Shown: positions 1-10,997, numbered from the stretch's first letter. The stretch: DNA of 64,000 nt from Lederbergia sp. NSJ-179 (GCF_022867885.1 NZ_JALIFP010000004.1:62001-126000); one strand, 5' to 3'. Program-made: numbers and translations. The notes: a model not told the origin generated them from the letters alone.

Positions 1-1
1 C

Positions 2-703
2 GCTTTAAAAAATGTGAATCTGGAAATCTCTAAAAATAAAATCACAGCGCTAATCGGTCCTTCAGGCTGTGGAAAATCAACCTTTCTCCGAACATTAAAT
101 CGTATGAATGATTTTATTCCCCATACAAGAACAGAAGGAGAAATTTTTATAGACGATTTGGCGATTACCTCTCCTTTGACAGATGTGGTAGAGTTAAGGA
201 AAAGAGTAGGTATGGTTTTTCAACAAGCGAATCCCTTTCCGCTTTCCATTTACGATAATATTGCTTATGGTTTAAGAATACACGGAAAAAAGGATAAGCA
301 GGCTATGAATCGGATCGTTGAATCGAGTTTACGTGCGGCTGCTTTATGGGAGGAGGTAAAAGATCAATTGGATCAACCGGCAACCCGTTTATCTGGGGGG
401 CAACAACAACGTTTAGTCATTGCCCGGGCCTTAGCCGTTCAACCGGACATCCTTTTAATGGATGAACCAACCTCCGCATTAGATCCCATTTCAACGAAGA
501 AGTTAGAGAAACTGATCATCTCTCTAAAAGAAAAGTATACGATCGTCATTGTCACTCATAATATGCAGCAAGCAGCTCGGATTTCCGACCATACGGCCTT
601 TTTTTTGAATGGAGAAATCGTGGAATACTCGGATACTAAAGCCTTATTTTCCAATCCACAAAAGGAAAAAACAAAACAATATATTATGGGGGAATTTGGC
701 TAA
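2..703 (+). CDS. pstB: Phosphate ABC transporter ATP-binding protein PstB (5' end outside window)
   Basis: This is the ATPase that powers high-affinity phosphate uptake by the PstSCAB importer on the inner face of the membrane. The reading frame is open to the left edge, and codons before the first GTG (position 14) read ALKN, as expected just after the start of PstB, so only about 15-30 N-terminal residues are missing. Visible motifs are Walker [10 protein letters not shown], the Q-loop region [20 protein letters not shown] that is typical of PstB, the ABC signature LSGGQQQRL, Walker [14 protein letters not shown] and the switch His in VTHNMQQA. The permease genes should lie upstream, outside the window. 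No T-rich terminator is obvious before csbA. Confidence 0.95.
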   Translation, partial: ALKNVNLEISKNKITALIGPSGCGKSTFLRTLNRMNDFIPHTRTEGEIFIDDLAITSPLTDVVELRKRVGMVFQQANPFPLSIYDNIAYGLRIHGKKDKQAMNRIVESSLRAAALWEEVKDQLDQPATRLSGGQQQRLVIARALAVQPDILLMDEPTSALDPISTKKLEKLIISLKEKYTIVIVTHNMQQAARISDHTAFFLNGEIVEYSDTKALFSNPQKEKTKQYIMGEFG

Positions 704-834
704 GGCGTATGCTTCATAAGCCAGTAACAAGACTTCATCGAGTTTTTTAAAATCTCCACCTAACATAAAACTTGCTTTTTCTTTGCAGATGAGAAAAACT
801 AAAGGGGAAGTTTGAAAGTGGAGTGGATAAGCCA

Positions 835-1086
835 ATGGATAAAATTCTGTCTGCTATTTTTTTTCCGGCCATATTGATGATCCTTTTTACAAGAGTGACA
901 TATAGACGAAGCGTTGGTTTTGTATTAACGTTAGCATTAATTATTGTTTCTGCCTATAAAGGCTATATTGACGGTTGGGGACTTATTGCAATTGAAGCGG
1001 CATCTTTAACAGTTGGACTGTATATAACAGATCGGATAGTAAAGAAGAAAAAGACGCAGCGCTCCTCCATAAAGGAAAAAGACTAG
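835..1086 (+). CDS. csbA: CsbA-like small membrane protein
   Basis: A small integral membrane protein of about 83 residues with three hydrophobic segments (about residues 2-18, 25-41 and 45-63) and a lysine-rich cytoplasmic tail. It matches CsbA of B. subtilis in size, in the FTRVT motif after the first segment and in its place directly before uvrB. The function is not established; in B. subtilis csbA is a sigma-B stress gene. No clear sigma-B promoter is visible upstream. The start is uncertain: an in-frame GTG at 823 follows AAGGGGAAG at 802-810, whereas the ATG at 835 gives the length and first residues closest to the family and has a weaker GTGGAG upstream. Confidence 0.82.
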   Translation: MDKILSAIFFPAILMILFTRVTYRRSVGFVLTLALIIVSAYKGYIDGWGLIAIEAASLTVGLYITDRIVKKKKTQRSSIKEKD

Positions 1087-1089
1087 AAG

Positions 1090-1122
1090 CAGGCCCGAAA
1101 AAAGGTCCTGTTTTTCTTTTTT
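1090..1122 (+). terminator. Intrinsic terminator after csbA
   Basis: A 7-bp stem (CAGGCCC with GGTCCTG, one mismatch) with an A-rich loop is followed by TTTTTCTTTTTTT. It separates csbA from the SOS-controlled uvrBA unit. Confidence 0.7.
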
Positions 1123-1132
1123 TAAAAAAAGT

Positions 1133-1146
1133 CGAAAATACGTTCT
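1133..1146 (+). promoter_or_regulatory. LexA (DinR) SOS box upstream of uvrB
   Basis: CGAAAATACGTTCT matches the Bacillus LexA consensus CGAAC-N4-GTTCG at 8 of 10 defined positions. It lies about 30 bp upstream of a likely extended -10 element (TGGTAAAAT, 1176-1184) and 104 bp before the uvrB start. SOS control of uvrBA is established for B. subtilis; here it is inferred from the site. Confidence 0.75.
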
Positions 1147-1175
1147 CTTTTCTCTGGTTATTCACTATACAGTTG

Positions 1176-1184
1176 TGGTAAAAT
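1176..1184 (+). promoter_or_regulatory. Probable extended -10 element of the uvrBA promoter
   Basis: TGGTAAAAT carries the TGN extension and a hexamer one base from TATAAT. The -35 region (near 1156-1161) is poor, as is common with extended -10 promoters. The LexA box just upstream would block RNA polymerase here. Confidence 0.5.
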
Positions 1185-1250
1185 GAAAAGCATGGAAAAA
1201 GAATCTACAACGAGTTGATATAGAGTAAGAATGCTAGTTGGGAGGCTGCT

Positions 1251-3221
1251 ATGTTGGAGAATACATTTGAGCTCGTTTCAAAATATAAGCCATCAGGTGA
1301 TCAACCTAAGGCAATCGAACAACTTGTCGAAGGAATTCATCGTCGAAAAAAATACCAAACATTACTAGGAGCGACAGGAACTGGGAAGACTTTTACTATA
1401 TCCAATATGATTCAGCAGGTAAATAAGCCGACACTTGTGATTGCCCATAATAAAACACTTGCTGGACAATTGTATAGTGAGTTTAAAGAGTTTTTCCCGA
1501 ATAATGCGGTCGAATATTTTGTTAGCTACTATGATTATTATCAACCAGAGGCCTATGTTCCCCAAACTGACACATACATCGAAAAAGATGCGAGTATTAA
1601 TGATGAAATTGATAAGCTGCGTCACTCCGCTACATCGTCTTTATTTGAGCGAAAAGATGTTATTATCATTGCCAGTGTTTCCTGTATTTATGGTTTAGGA
1701 TCGCCATCTGAATATCGTGACCATGTTTTGTCAATGCGGACAGGGATGGAGATTGAACGGAACCAGCTATTGCGTCGTTTAGTAGATATTCAATATGCGA
1801 GAAATGATATTGATTTTCACAGAGGGACTTTTCGTGTGCGCGGGGATGTTGTTGAAATTTTCCCCGTATCGCGTGATGAACATTGTATTCGCATCGAGTT
1901 TTTTGGGGACGAAATTGATCGGATTCGGGAAGTAGATGTATTAACGGGTGAGGTCCTTGGCGATCGTGAGCATGCCGCCGTTTTCCCGGCTTCTCACTTC
2001 GTTACTGGAGAAGACAAAATGAAGATAGCGATTGCCAATATTGAAAAAGAATTGGAAGAGCGGTTAGCTGAATTAAAGGAAAATGACCAATTATTGGAAG
2101 CCCAACGGTTAGAACAGCGGACAAGATATGATCTGGAAATGATGCGGGAAATGGGTTTTTGTTCTGGGATTGAAAATTACTCTCGCCATTTAACCTTACG
2201 ACCTGCGGGAGCAACACCGTATACCTTACTTGATTATTTTCCTGATGATTTTCAAATTGTTGTCGATGAATCTCATGTGACACTTCCGCAAATTCGCGGG
2301 ATGTATAACGGGGATAGGGCAAGAAAACAAGTGTTAGTCGATCATGGCTTTCGTTTGCCGTCTGCTTTGGATAATCGCCCTTTAACATTCGACGAATTTG
2401 AAGAGCATATTAACCAAATCGTATTTGTATCTGCCACTCCAGGACCATTTGAATTAGAACACACTCCAAAAATGGTCGAACAAATTATTCGTCCAACCGG
2501 GTTATTGGATCCAAAAATTGCTGTGCGGCCAATTGAGGGGCAAATCGATGACTTGATTAGCGAAATTAATTTACGGGTAGAACGTAATGAACGAGTGCTT
2601 GTCACAACATTAACGAAAAAAATGTCTGAGGATTTAACGGATTATCTGAAAGAAATCGGTATTAAAGTGCAGTATTTACATTCTGAAATTAAAACATTAG
2701 AGCGAATCGAAATTATCCGGGACTTACGGATGGGAACTTTTGATGTATTGGTAGGCATTAATCTACTAAGAGAAGGACTTGATATCCCAGAAGTTTCCCT
2801 AGTTGCGATATTAGATGCAGATAAAGAAGGTTTTTTGCGCTCAGAACGTTCGCTTATTCAGACGGTTGGGCGGGCAGCCAGAAATGCTGACGGCCATGTC
2901 ATTATGTATGCCGATCGGATAACCGATTCAATGGAAAAGGCAATCCAAGAAACAGAACGGAGGCGCACGATTCAGGAGGAATATAATCAAAAGCATGGGA
3001 TTACTCCAATGACGATTCAGAAGGATATTCGCGACGTGATTCGTGCGACGGTGGCAGCCGAAGATCCTACCGAATATACAGCTAAAAAAATGACCAAAAA
3101 GGAAAGAGAAGAATTTATCGATACAATGGAATTAGAAATGAAAGAAGCGGCTAAGGCACTTGATTTTGAACGAGCAGCTCAATTACGAGATGCCATATTG
3201 GAATTGAAAGCGGAAGGATGA
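1251..3221 (+). CDS. uvrB: Excinuclease ABC subunit B
   Basis: UvrB is the damage-verifying helicase-like subunit of nucleotide excision repair; it receives damaged DNA from UvrA and recruits UvrC. The 656 residues match the family length. The Walker A motif GATGTGKT lies near residue 40, followed by the beta-hairpin region with the tyrosine-rich [12 protein letters not shown]. The DEAD-like motif is DESH, helicase motif VI reads QTVGRAARN, and a C-terminal UVR domain ([19 protein letters not shown]) binds UvrC. The ATG is preceded by GGGAGG at a good distance. uvrA follows after 7 bases, so the two are co-transcribed. Expression is expected to be SOS-induced through the upstream LexA box. 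Confidence 0.98.
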   Translation: MLENTFELVSKYKPSGDQPKAIEQLVEGIHRRKKYQTLLGATGTGKTFTISNMIQQVNKPTLVIAHNKTLAGQLYSEFKEFFPNNAVEYFVSYYDYYQPEAYVPQTDTYIEKDASINDEIDKLRHSATSSLFERKDVIIIASVSCIYGLGSPSEYRDHVLSMRTGMEIERNQLLRRLVDIQYARNDIDFHRGTFRVRGDVVEIFPVSRDEHCIRIEFFGDEIDRIREVDVLTGEVLGDREHAAVFPASHFVTGEDKMKIAIANIEKELEERLAELKENDQLLEAQRLEQRTRYDLEMMREMGFCSGIENYSRHLTLRPAGATPYTLLDYFPDDFQIVVDESHVTLPQIRGMYNGDRARKQVLVDHGFRLPSALDNRPLTFDEFEEHINQIVFVSATPGPFELEHTPKMVEQIIRPTGLLDPKIAVRPIEGQIDDLISEINLRVERNERVLVTTLTKKMSEDLTDYLKEIGIKVQYLHSEIKTLERIEIIRDLRMGTFDVLVGINLLREGLDIPEVSLVAILDADKEGFLRSERSLIQTVGRAARNADGHVIMYADRITDSMEKAIQETERRRTIQEEYNQKHGITPMTIQKDIRDVIRATVAAEDPTEYTAKKMTKKEREEFIDTMELEMKEAAKALDFERAAQLRDAILELKAEG

Positions 3222-3228
3222 GAGACTC

Positions 3229-6108
3229 ATGGCACAAGATCAAATAATCATTCAAGGGGCAAGAGCCCATAACTTAAAAAACATCGATGTCACCATTCCT
3301 CGAGATAAGCTTGTTGTTGTGACGGGTCTGTCAGGTTCAGGGAAATCTTCCTTAGCCTTTGACACGATTTATGCGGAAGGACAACGAAGATATGTAGAGT
3401 CCCTTTCCGCTTATGCACGACAATTTTTAGGCCAAATGGATAAACCGGATGTCGATGCGATTGAGGGACTTTCTCCAGCTATTTCGATTGATCAAAAGAC
3501 AACAAGTAGAAATCCCCGTTCAACAGTCGGTACGGTAACGGAAATTTATGATTATCTTCGCTTACTTTTTGCACGAGTGGGAAAACCGATTTGTCCTGTC
3601 CATGGGATTGAAATCAGTTCCCAAACAATTGAACAAATGGTGGACCGGATTATGAGCTATCCTGAACGAACAAGATTACAAGTTTTAGCTCCGCTCGTTT
3701 CTGGCCGTAAAGGGACACATGCGAAGGTGCTGGAAAATTGTAAGAAACAAGGATATGTCCGCGTTCGAGTAGATGGAGAAGTCGAGGACCTAGCAGACGA
3801 GATTAAACTTGAAAAAAATAAAAAGCACTCAATTGAAGTGATGATTGACCGGATCGTTGTGAAAGAAGGGGTTGAAACGAGGCTGGCGGATTCATTGGAG
3901 ACCGCTCTTGGCTTAGGAGAAGGAAAAGTGATTATCGATGTAATCGGGGAAGAAGAATTGCTTTTCAGCGAAAACCATGCCTGTCCGGAATGTGGGTTTT
4001 CGATTGATAAATTGGAACCAAGGATGTTTTCTTTCAACAGCCCTTATGGCGCCTGTCCTGCCTGTGATGGGCTTGGCTCTACATTAGAGGTGGATCCTGA
4101 GCTTGTTATTCCAGATCAATCTTTAACCCTGAATGAGAATGCGATTGTCCCGTGGATCCCGGTTAGTTCCCAGTATTATCCACAGCTTTTAAAAACCGTG
4201 TGTCAGCATTTTCATATCGATATGGATACACCGATAAAAGATCTTCCAAAAGAAGATTTAAACATCATTCTCCACGGCTCTCCAGGAGAAGAGCTAGTTT
4301 TTCGCTATCAAAATGATTTTGGGCAAGTTCGGGAAAGTCGCGTTCGTTTTGAAGGTGTGCTGCGTAATGTGGAACGGCGCTATCGGGAAACAAGCTCCGA
4401 TTATATCCGGGAACAAATGGAAAAATACATGGCCCAGCAACCATGTCCCCGTTGTAAAGGTCATCGGCTCAAGGATGAAAGCTTAGCCGTTAAAATTGCC
4501 GGCCATCATATTAGTGAAGTTACGGAACTATCCGTGAATGAAGCGGACCAATTTTTTCAGCAATTGGTTTTATCTGAAAAAGATATGCAAATTGCTAAAT
4601 TAATTTTACGTGAAATCGGAGAAAGACTAGGCTTTCTCGTCAATGTCGGTTTAGAGTATTTAACTTTGAGTCGGGCGGCAGGGACATTATCGGGCGGTGA
4701 AGCGCAACGTATCCGCTTAGCCACCCAAATTGGCTCCAGACTGACAGGTGTTCTCTATATTTTAGATGAGCCTTCCATCGGTCTTCATCAACGAGATAAT
4801 GATCGCTTGATTCATACATTAAAAAATATGAGGGATATTGGTAATACTTTAATCGTAGTGGAGCATGATGAAGATACGATGCTGGCGGCTGATTATTTGA
4901 TCGATATCGGCCCGGGTGCTGGGGTACATGGAGGAGAAGTGGTTGCCTTAGGGACCCCTAAACAAGTAGCTGAAAATGAAGCTTCGTTAACAGGTCAATA
5001 TTTATCAGGGAAAAAGTTTATTCCCTTACCAGTTGAACGCCGCAAGCCAGATGGCCGCTACCTTGAAATCAAGGGAGCGAAAGAAAATAATTTAAAAAAT
5101 GTTCAGGTGAAGCTTCCCCTTGGTTTATTTATTGCCGTGACAGGTGTCTCAGGTTCTGGAAAAAGTACTTTAGTCAATGAAGTTCTTTATAAGACCTTGG
5201 CACAAAAACTCCATAGAGCAAAGACAAAACCAGGAGCTCACAAAGAGATCAAAGGGATCGAGCATTTGGAAAAAGTTATCGATATTGACCAATCACCGAT
5301 TGGGAGAACACCTAGATCAAACCCGGCTACCTACACAGGGGTATTTGATGATATTCGCGATGTTTTTGCGACAACAAATGAAGCAAAGGTCCGTGGTTAT
5401 AAAAAGGGACGTTTCAGCTTTAATGTAAAAGGTGGACGGTGTGAGGCTTGTAAAGGGGACGGCATTATTAAAATCGAAATGCATTTTCTTCCTGATGTCT
5501 ATGTTCCTTGCGAAGTTTGTCATGGCAGCAGGTATAACAGGGAAACATTGGAAGTAAAATATAAAGGGAAAAACATTGCCGACATTTTGGACATGACAAT
5601 TGAAGATGGACTGGATTTCTTTGCGAATATTCCTAAAATCAAACGTAAACTGCAAACGATTGTTGATGTGGGCCTCGGGTATATGAAATTGGGGCAGCCT
5701 GCCACGACCTTATCTGGAGGAGAAGCCCAACGTGTCAAGCTTGCCTCGGAGCTGCATCGTCGCTCAAATGGGCGTTCTTTATATATTTTAGATGAACCAA
5801 CAACTGGCTTGCATGTAGATGATATTGCCCGTTTATTAGGAGTGCTGCAGAGGCTTGTGGATAATGGTGACACAGTTTTAGTCATTGAACATAATTTAGA
5901 TGTGATTAAAACGGCCGATTATTTAATTGATTTAGGTCCAGAAGGCGGCGATAAAGGTGGAACAATTGTGACGAAAGGAACTCCAGAAAAGGTGGCAAAA
6001 ACAGCCGATTCTTACACAGGACATTACTTAAAACCAATTTTAAAACGTGATAAGGAACGAATGAAACAGAAAATCGCGCGTCAGGAATTAGTAGAACAAG
6101 CTCAGTAA
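3229..6108 (+). CDS. uvrA: Excinuclease ABC subunit A
   Basis: UvrA is the damage-sensing ATPase dimer of nucleotide excision repair. The 959-residue protein has two ABC modules: Walker [10 protein letters not shown] near residue 31 and GVSGSGKST near residue 640, with signatures [12 protein letters not shown] and [12 protein letters not shown] and Walker B regions [10 protein letters not shown] and [10 protein letters not shown]. Zinc-binding cysteine pairs are visible in [18 protein letters not shown] and again in [17 protein letters not shown]. It follows uvrB by 7 bp and is the last gene of the SOS unit; only a weak short hairpin with a T-run is seen after the stop codon. Confidence 0.98.
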   Translation: MAQDQIIIQGARAHNLKNIDVTIPRDKLVVVTGLSGSGKSSLAFDTIYAEGQRRYVESLSAYARQFLGQMDKPDVDAIEGLSPAISIDQKTTSRNPRSTVGTVTEIYDYLRLLFARVGKPICPVHGIEISSQTIEQMVDRIMSYPERTRLQVLAPLVSGRKGTHAKVLENCKKQGYVRVRVDGEVEDLADEIKLEKNKKHSIEVMIDRIVVKEGVETRLADSLETALGLGEGKVIIDVIGEEELLFSENHACPECGFSIDKLEPRMFSFNSPYGACPACDGLGSTLEVDPELVIPDQSLTLNENAIVPWIPVSSQYYPQLLKTVCQHFHIDMDTPIKDLPKEDLNIILHGSPGEELVFRYQNDFGQVRESRVRFEGVLRNVERRYRETSSDYIREQMEKYMAQQPCPRCKGHRLKDESLAVKIAGHHISEVTELSVNEADQFFQQLVLSEKDMQIAKLILREIGERLGFLVNVGLEYLTLSRAAGTLSGGEAQRIRLATQIGSRLTGVLYILDEPSIGLHQRDNDRLIHTLKNMRDIGNTLIVVEHDEDTMLAADYLIDIGPGAGVHGGEVVALGTPKQVAENEASLTGQYLSGKKFIPLPVERRKPDGRYLEIKGAKENNLKNVQVKLPLGLFIAVTGVSGSGKSTLVNEVLYKTLAQKLHRAKTKPGAHKEIKGIEHLEKVIDIDQSPIGRTPRSNPATYTGVFDDIRDVFATTNEAKVRGYKKGRFSFNVKGGRCEACKGDGIIKIEMHFLPDVYVPCEVCHGSRYNRETLEVKYKGKNIADILDMTIEDGLDFFANIPKIKRKLQTIVDVGLGYMKLGQPATTLSGGEAQRVKLASELHRRSNGRSLYILDEPTTGLHVDDIARLLGVLQRLVDNGDTVLVIEHNLDVIKTADYLIDLGPEGGDKGGTIVTKGTPEKVAKTADSYTGHYLKPILKRDKERMKQKIARQELVEQAQ

Positions 6109-6207
6109 ACAGACCTGTCATTTTTTCTTAGGGGATTTCGCCCTTTTTGAAACCTACGATGCCTCATATTCGTAAAACCTGTTAGAACTAAAAAGGAGGA
6201 AGCTGAC

Positions 6208-7383
6208 GTGAACCAGGAAAAGAAACGAATACTTGAATTGGTACAAAATGGAAAGCTCTCAGCCCAAGAAGCGATTATTTTGCTAGAAGCCCTTGAGGAA
6301 GAGGCAGTGAAGGAGCCTTCACCGACTAAGCAAAAGTTGGAGGAGGAAAACACCCCAGTACAGTCCGAACAGCCTTTCCAATCAGATGGCAATAAGGATT
6401 CTGAACAGAAAAAGGATACAAATAAGACAGCGGATAAAGAATCGATGGATTCGGCGGATAGCATCTATTCTCAACTAGAAAATGCCGGTGAACGATTATT
6501 TGATTTTGTTCAAAACGCCTTTAATAAAATGAAGGATCTTGATTTTCAATTTAATCAAACGGTCGAAATTCCTCATACCTTTCAACAGTCCGGTGAACAT
6601 ATTGATCGTATCGATATAGATGTTGCGAATGGTCCAGTAAGAATAAAGACTTGGGATCAGCCAGAGATAAGGATTGAATGTCAGGCAAAGATTTACCGTA
6701 CAGAGGATCGTGAAGAGGCAAGAAATTATTTCCTCGATCACAGCGTGTTTCAATATGAGAATGGTTTGCTGATCTTTAGCACGCGATCGAAAATGATGAA
6801 GGTCGATTCGGTTGTGTATATCCCGGAAAAAACGTATAAAAAACTTTCGATTCGCGTCTTCAATGGAGGAGTAAGGGGAACAAATCTACAAGCAGAAACT
6901 GTCATCATTAAAACGACGAATGGGAAAGTGGAGCTTACGAATGTTCATGGAGAAAAACTGGATTTGGATACAGTAAATGGTCAGGTTATTCTAGCTGAAT
7001 CCAAAATTGAAAAAGTAGAGGCAGAAACAGTAAATGGCATCATTAAAGTAGATGGTACTTACAAAGATCTTGGGTTACAGTCTTTAAACGGGAATATTGA
7101 TTGTATTTTAACAGATGAAGCCCCAGGTGTAATAGAAACAAAATCTGTAACAGGGAATATTCATATTACCTTACCTAGAGGAATAGCGATTGATGGCGAC
7201 GTGCAATCCAATGTAGGGAACTACAACCTCCAATTAAATGATATTGATATCATGCATGAAAAGAATGAAATAATTCAAAAGCAAGTGAAGTTTAAACGTT
7301 CTGGTACAGGTGAGCGAAGGGTCCATTTATTTGCAAACACGAAAACAGGTTCCGTATATGTCAGAGAAGTAGCAGGTCAGTAA
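6208..7383 (+). CDS. yvlB: DUF4097 beta-helix-like protein, YvlB family
   Basis: This 391-residue protein resembles B. subtilis YvlB and the LiaX-type proteins linked to cell-envelope stress. The first about 30 residues (ILELVQNGKLSAQEAIILLEAL) are a SHOCT-like helical hairpin. A charged, low-complexity linker (about 33-75) follows, then a repetitive DUF4097 domain (about 130-390) rich in short beta repeats such as VNGQVILAES and LNGNIDCIL. No signal peptide or membrane segment is seen. The GTG start has AAAAAGGAGGAAG upstream. yvlD follows one base after the stop, so the pair is an operon. In B. subtilis a PspC-like gene (yvlC) sits between them; it is missing here. Confidence 0.85.
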   Translation: MNQEKKRILELVQNGKLSAQEAIILLEALEEEAVKEPSPTKQKLEEENTPVQSEQPFQSDGNKDSEQKKDTNKTADKESMDSADSIYSQLENAGERLFDFVQNAFNKMKDLDFQFNQTVEIPHTFQQSGEHIDRIDIDVANGPVRIKTWDQPEIRIECQAKIYRTEDREEARNYFLDHSVFQYENGLLIFSTRSKMMKVDSVVYIPEKTYKKLSIRVFNGGVRGTNLQAETVIIKTTNGKVELTNVHGEKLDLDTVNGQVILAESKIEKVEAETVNGIIKVDGTYKDLGLQSLNGNIDCILTDEAPGVIETKSVTGNIHITLPRGIAIDGDVQSNVGNYNLQLNDIDIMHEKNEIIQKQVKFKRSGTGERRVHLFANTKTGSVYVREVAGQ

Positions 7384-7384
7384 A

Positions 7385-7741
7385 ATGAAATGGGGCATGG
7401 GGATTTTAGTCAACGCCCTTCTCTTCCTTGCTTTTGCAGGTTATTTTGAAGGCGTTGAAGTAACAAGTATATGGGCGGCCATTGGCGCAAGTGTGATTTT
7501 GTCTATATTGAATATGCTTGTCAGGCCGCTTTTGATCCTATTCACCTTACCTGTTACCATTCTTACTCTAGGGCTGTTCTTATTTGTGATTAATGCCTGT
7601 ACCTTATTAATGACAGATGCTTTGATGGGAAGTTTGTTTGAAATTTCCGGGTTTGGATTGGCTTTACTTCTTGCTGTGATCATGGCTGTGATCAACCTCA
7701 TTATCCAAAAAACGATTATAGAACCAAGAAAACAGCGGTAA
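7385..7741 (+). CDS. yvlD: YvlD, four-TM holin-superfamily membrane protein
   Basis: The 118-residue protein is almost wholly hydrophobic, with four predicted membrane segments (about residues 4-22, 25-47, 52-74 and 86-110). It belongs to the phage-holin-superfamily IV proteins typified by YvlD. Its exact activity is unknown. In B. subtilis the yvl genes are envelope-stress genes, and co-transcription with the DUF4097 gene here (1-bp spacing) supports a joint membrane-stress role. A strong terminator lies 10 bp after the stop. Confidence 0.85.
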   Translation: MKWGMGILVNALLFLAFAGYFEGVEVTSIWAAIGASVILSILNMLVRPLLILFTLPVTILTLGLFLFVINACTLLMTDALMGSLFEISGFGLALLLAVIMAVINLIIQKTIIEPRKQR

Positions 7742-7750
7742 AAATTTTTA

Positions 7751-7783
7751 GATGGACTCTGCGAATAAGAGTTCATCTTTTTT
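7751..7783 (+). terminator. Intrinsic terminator after yvlD
   Basis: A 10-bp stem (GATGGACTCT with AGAGTTCATC, one G-U pair) with an 8-nt loop is followed by TTTTTT. It ends the yvlBD unit. Confidence 0.85.
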
Positions 7784-7808
7784 AATTTTAAATGGAATAG
7801 TGGTTTTT

Positions 7809-7838
7809 TTGCCGTTTGTAATGATAAAATAGTACAAT
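7809..7838 (+). promoter_or_regulatory. Candidate sigma-A promoter for hprK operon
   Basis: TTGCCG and TACAAT are separated by 18 bp, directly after the yvlD terminator and about 55 bp before the hprK start. The -35 match is 4 of 6. Confidence 0.5.
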
Positions 7839-7892
7839 GATGTCTAGAAAACTCAACATAGAATAATGACTTAATGGCAAGGAGTGATGGAT

Positions 7893-8834
7893 TTGGCCAA
7901 AGTTCGGACAGAAGATATCTTAAGGCGTTTTGATTTGGAGCTAATTAGTGGAGAAGAAGGTGTTCATAAACCGATTACAACGACGGATATTTCACGTCCA
8001 GCCTTAGAATTAGCAGGATTTTTCAACTATTATCCTGCTGAACGTGTGCAGCTATTAGGAAGAACAGAAATTGACTTTAGTGGAAGATTATTAAAAAGTG
8101 AAAGAAAAGAGCGAATGGAGCTTTTATGTAATGATGTAACACCAGCGATTGTGATTTCACGGCAATTAGATATACCAAAAGAACTAATAGAGTCAGCGGA
8201 GCGAAATAGTGTCCCTTTGCTGCGGACTCCGATGAAAACGACCCAATTTTCCAGTAAGCTAACAAATTATTTAGAGAGTGAATTAGCTCCAACCACAGCG
8301 GTTCATGGGGTATTAGTCGATATTTATGGAATAGGTGTGTTAATAACCGGCCAAAGCGGTGTTGGTAAAAGCGAAACCGCCTTAGCCTTAATTAAACGAG
8401 GGCACCAGCTTGTCGCGGATGACTGCGTGGAAATTAGTGAGATTGAAGAAAATATGCTTGTGGGAAGTCCACCACCTTTGTTAAAGCAACTTTTAGAAAT
8501 TCGTGGATTGGGCATTATTAATGTGATGACCTTATTTGGAGCAGGAGCGGTTCGATCAAGCAAAAAAATTACCCTATCCGTTCATTTAGAGCTTTGGGAT
8601 GAACAAAAGCATTATGATCGTGTCGGCCTTGATGAGGATAAAGTAAAGATTATTCATACCGAACTACCTAAGCTAACAATTCCTGTAAGACCGGGACGAA
8701 ATCTTGCTGTTATTATTGAAGTGGCAGCCATGAACTTCCGTTTGAAAAATATGGGGGTGAATGCAGCAAAGCAATTCACCGAAAGACTTGCAGAAGTGAT
8801 TCAAAATGGAAGCGACAATGACATGATTACGTGA
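7893..8834 (+). CDS. hprK: HPr kinase/phosphorylase
   Basis: HprK phosphorylates HPr and Crh on Ser46 when glycolytic intermediates are high, and removes the phosphate when phosphate is high, so it is the sensor of carbon catabolite repression through CcpA. Visible motifs are the P-loop GQSGVGKSE, the following DDCVEI and the family signature [19 protein letters not shown]. The start is set at TTG 7893, giving (M)AKVRTEDIL as in B. subtilis, because AAGGAG at 7879-7884 lies 8 bases from it; the upstream in-frame GTG and ATG overlap or abut that site. It heads the hprK-lgt-ppaX-yvoF operon. Its second substrate, Crh, is encoded 8 kb downstream. Confidence 0.96.
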   Translation: MAKVRTEDILRRFDLELISGEEGVHKPITTTDISRPALELAGFFNYYPAERVQLLGRTEIDFSGRLLKSERKERMELLCNDVTPAIVISRQLDIPKELIESAERNSVPLLRTPMKTTQFSSKLTNYLESELAPTTAVHGVLVDIYGIGVLITGQSGVGKSETALALIKRGHQLVADDCVEISEIEENMLVGSPPPLLKQLLEIRGLGIINVMTLFGAGAVRSSKKITLSVHLELWDEQKHYDRVGLDEDKVKIIHTELPKLTIPVRPGRNLAVIIEVAAMNFRLKNMGVNAAKQFTERLAEVIQNGSDNDMIT

Positions 8835-8884
8835 AGAGGGCTTCCTTAAAAGAACAGAAGAAATAGTATGGAGGAGGAGAGTGG

Positions 8885-9691
8885 ATGAGTATAGAACCAA
8901 TTAATCCGGTTGCGATCCAATTAGGGCCATTTTCGATTCGATGGTATGGAATCATTATTGGTGTAGGGATCGCACTGGCTCTTATTTTGGCGGTGCGCGA
9001 GGCAGATAAACGGGGACTGCCTAAAGATACGTTTACAGATTTGTTAGTTTGGGCGATTCCGATTTCAATCATTTGCGCAAGGATTTATTATGTCATCTTT
9101 GAATGGGATTTTTATTCGCAAAATCCGGGTCAAATCATTAAAATTTGGGAAGGCGGGATTGCGATTCACGGTGCTTTAATTGGTGCCGTTGTAACTGCGA
9201 TCATCTTTTCTAGAAAAAAAGGAATATCTTTTTGGAAACTCGCAGATGTCGCGGCGCCCAGCCTTATCTTAGGACAAGCGATCGGACGCTGGGGAAATTT
9301 TATCAACCAAGAAGCACATGGGGAAGCTGTATCAAGAGCTTTTTTAGAGAACCTTCACCTTCCACAATTTATTATTGATCAAATGTACATAAATGGAGAA
9401 TATTATCATCCTACATTTCTATACGAATCTGTGTGGAATATCATCGGCTTTATTATCCTGCTTGCTTTAAGAAAAAGCTCATTACGGCGTGGAGAACTCT
9501 TTTTAAGTTATATGATCTGGTATTCGATTGGGCGCTTTTTCATTGAAGGAATGCGTACAGATAGCTTAATGTTGGACTCCGTAAGAATGGCCCAGGTGAT
9601 ATCGCTTGTATTAATATTGCTTGCGATTGCCATATGGTTTTACCGTCGGTATACAGGTTTGGCAAAGCAAAAATATAAGGATTCAGACTAA
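8885..9691 (+). CDS. lgt: Prolipoprotein diacylglyceryl transferase
   Basis: Lgt transfers diacylglycerol from phosphatidylglycerol to the lipobox cysteine of prelipoproteins, the first step of lipoprotein maturation in the membrane. The 268-residue protein has about seven hydrophobic segments and the family motifs [12 protein letters not shown], the essential HGALIG, and the signature region [13 protein letters not shown]. The ATG follows GGAGGAGAG at good spacing. At least two lipoproteins in this window (at 29707 and 49177) are likely substrates. The order hprK-lgt-ppaX is conserved in Bacillus. Confidence 0.97.
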   Translation: MSIEPINPVAIQLGPFSIRWYGIIIGVGIALALILAVREADKRGLPKDTFTDLLVWAIPISIICARIYYVIFEWDFYSQNPGQIIKIWEGGIAIHGALIGAVVTAIIFSRKKGISFWKLADVAAPSLILGQAIGRWGNFINQEAHGEAVSRAFLENLHLPQFIIDQMYINGEYYHPTFLYESVWNIIGFIILLALRKSSLRRGELFLSYMIWYSIGRFFIEGMRTDSLMLDSVRMAQVISLVLILLAIAIWFYRRYTGLAKQKYKDSD

Positions 9692-9722
9692 GAACAACGA
9701 AAATAGCGGAAAGGGTATTGAT

Positions 9723-10376
9723 ATGCAACAAAAAATAACGAGCTTATTATTTGATCTTGATGGGACATTAATTGATACGAATGAATTGATCATCACTTCT
9801 TATTTGCACACGTTAGAGCAGTATTTCCCAGGCGAGTTTCAGCGTGAAGATGTACTTCCTTTTATGGGACCCTCCTTATTTGATGTCTTTCAAGGGCTAG
9901 ATCCCGAAAAAGCAGAAGAAATGGTCGATGTGTATCGAAAACATAATATCGAGCATCATGATTTACTTGTAAAAGAATTTGATGGGGTGTTTGAAACGAT
10001 TCGCACTTTACATGAAAATGGCTATAAATTGGCGATTGTTTCGACAAAGAAAAGAGATACGGTTCTGAAAGGACTTGAGTTGACAAATTTAAAGCCTTTT
10101 TTTGAAGCTATCATTACAATGGATGATGTAGAAAAGCTAAAGCCAGATCCTGAACCTTTGAATAAAGCAATGGCCTTACTAGACTCAAAGCCAGAAGAAA
10201 CGATGATGATTGGGGATAATTATCATGATATTTTAGGAGGCAAAAATGCAGGGACTATAACTTGTGGGGTTGCTTGGTCATTAAAAGGGAAAGACCATTT
10301 ACTAAGCTATCATCCCGATTACATGCTGGATAAAATGTCTGATTTACTCCCTATTATCGGAGTGCATCCTCAATGA
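9723..10376 (+). CDS. ppaX: Pyrophosphatase PpaX (HAD superfamily)
   Basis: PpaX hydrolyses the pyrophosphate released by HprK when it dephosphorylates HPr-Ser-P by phosphorolysis. The protein is 217 residues, as in B. subtilis (216). HAD motif I is DLDGTLIDT (residues 10-18), motif II includes VSTKK, and motifs III/IV are KPDPEP and GDNYHDILGG. The ATG at 9723 is chosen over further upstream starts because the encoded MQQKITSLLFDLDG matches the family and AAAGGG lies 7-8 bp before it. It overlaps yvoF by four bases (ATGA), which indicates translational coupling. Confidence 0.94.
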   Translation: MQQKITSLLFDLDGTLIDTNELIITSYLHTLEQYFPGEFQREDVLPFMGPSLFDVFQGLDPEKAEEMVDVYRKHNIEHHDLLVKEFDGVFETIRTLHENGYKLAIVSTKKRDTVLKGLELTNLKPFFEAIITMDDVEKLKPDPEPLNKAMALLDSKPEETMMIGDNYHDILGGKNAGTITCGVAWSLKGKDHLLSYHPDYMLDKMSDLLPIIGVHPQ

Positions 10377-10921
10377 GACGAACAGAACGCTTTCCGGTAA
10401 AGGGAGCAAATTCTCTTTGGCATGTATATAAAACGGTTCCCTTCTGGAAGGTTGTAAAAAATTTTATTATTATCCAGATGGCTCGATATACTCCTTTTTT
10501 GACGTTAAAAAATTGGATGTACCGACGTTTTTTGAAAATGAAAATCGGGACCAAAACATCTTTTGCATTGATGGTCATGTTGGATGTAATGTTTCCCGAA
10601 AAAATAACGATTGGAAAAAATACGGTCATTGGTTATAATACGACAATTCTAGCCCATGAATATTTAATTAAAGAATACCGCCTGGGTAAAGTGGAAATTG
10701 GGGATCATGTGATGATCGGAGCCAATACAACGATTTTACCGGGAATTAAAATCGGTGATCATGCGATTGTTTCAGCCGGTACGCTTGTCCATAAAGATGT
10801 AGCTGAAGGAACATTTGTAGGGGGAAACCCGATGAAAATAATTTATACGAAGGAAGAATGTGCAGAGCGTTGGAAAGATGATCCAATATATGGAAATTTT
10901 GATAAAACACCTAAAAAATAG
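10373..10921 (+). CDS. yvoF: Acyltransferase of the left-handed beta-helix (hexapeptide repeat) family
   Basis: The 182-residue protein has the short hydrophobic/basic N-terminus and the hexapeptide repeat region (about residues 60-165; for example TIGKNTVIGYNTTILAHEYL and VMIGANTTILPGIKIGDHAI) typical of O-acetyltransferases. It corresponds to YvoF, the fourth gene of the B. subtilis hprK operon. The substrate is unknown; cell-wall or sugar acetylation is a reasonable guess only. The stop codon lies inside the stem of the following terminator. Confidence 0.85.
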   Translation: MRRTERFPVKGANSLWHVYKTVPFWKVVKNFIIIQMARYTPFLTLKNWMYRRFLKMKIGTKTSFALMVMLDVMFPEKITIGKNTVIGYNTTILAHEYLIKEYRLGKVEIGDHVMIGANTTILPGIKIGDHAIVSAGTLVHKDVAEGTFVGGNPMKIIYTKEECAERWKDDPIYGNFDKTPKK

Positions 10922-10935
10922 GTGTTTTATTTTCC
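10904..10935 (+). terminator. Intrinsic terminator of the hprK operon
   Basis: A perfect 9-bp stem (AAAACACCT with AGGTGTTTT) with a loop of 7 A/T bases precedes ATTTT. It overlaps the end of yvoF. Confidence 0.85.
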
Positions 10936-10997
10936 TTCATTAGCCATTTATATCTAAAAAATGATATAAATGTTAAAAATTTTCCAAGATTCGCAGA

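Noticed and set aside
9621..9722. Longer N-terminus for ppaX
   Set aside because: The extra 34 residues overlap lgt in another frame and lack family similarity; ATG 9723 has a ribosome site and gives the standard length.
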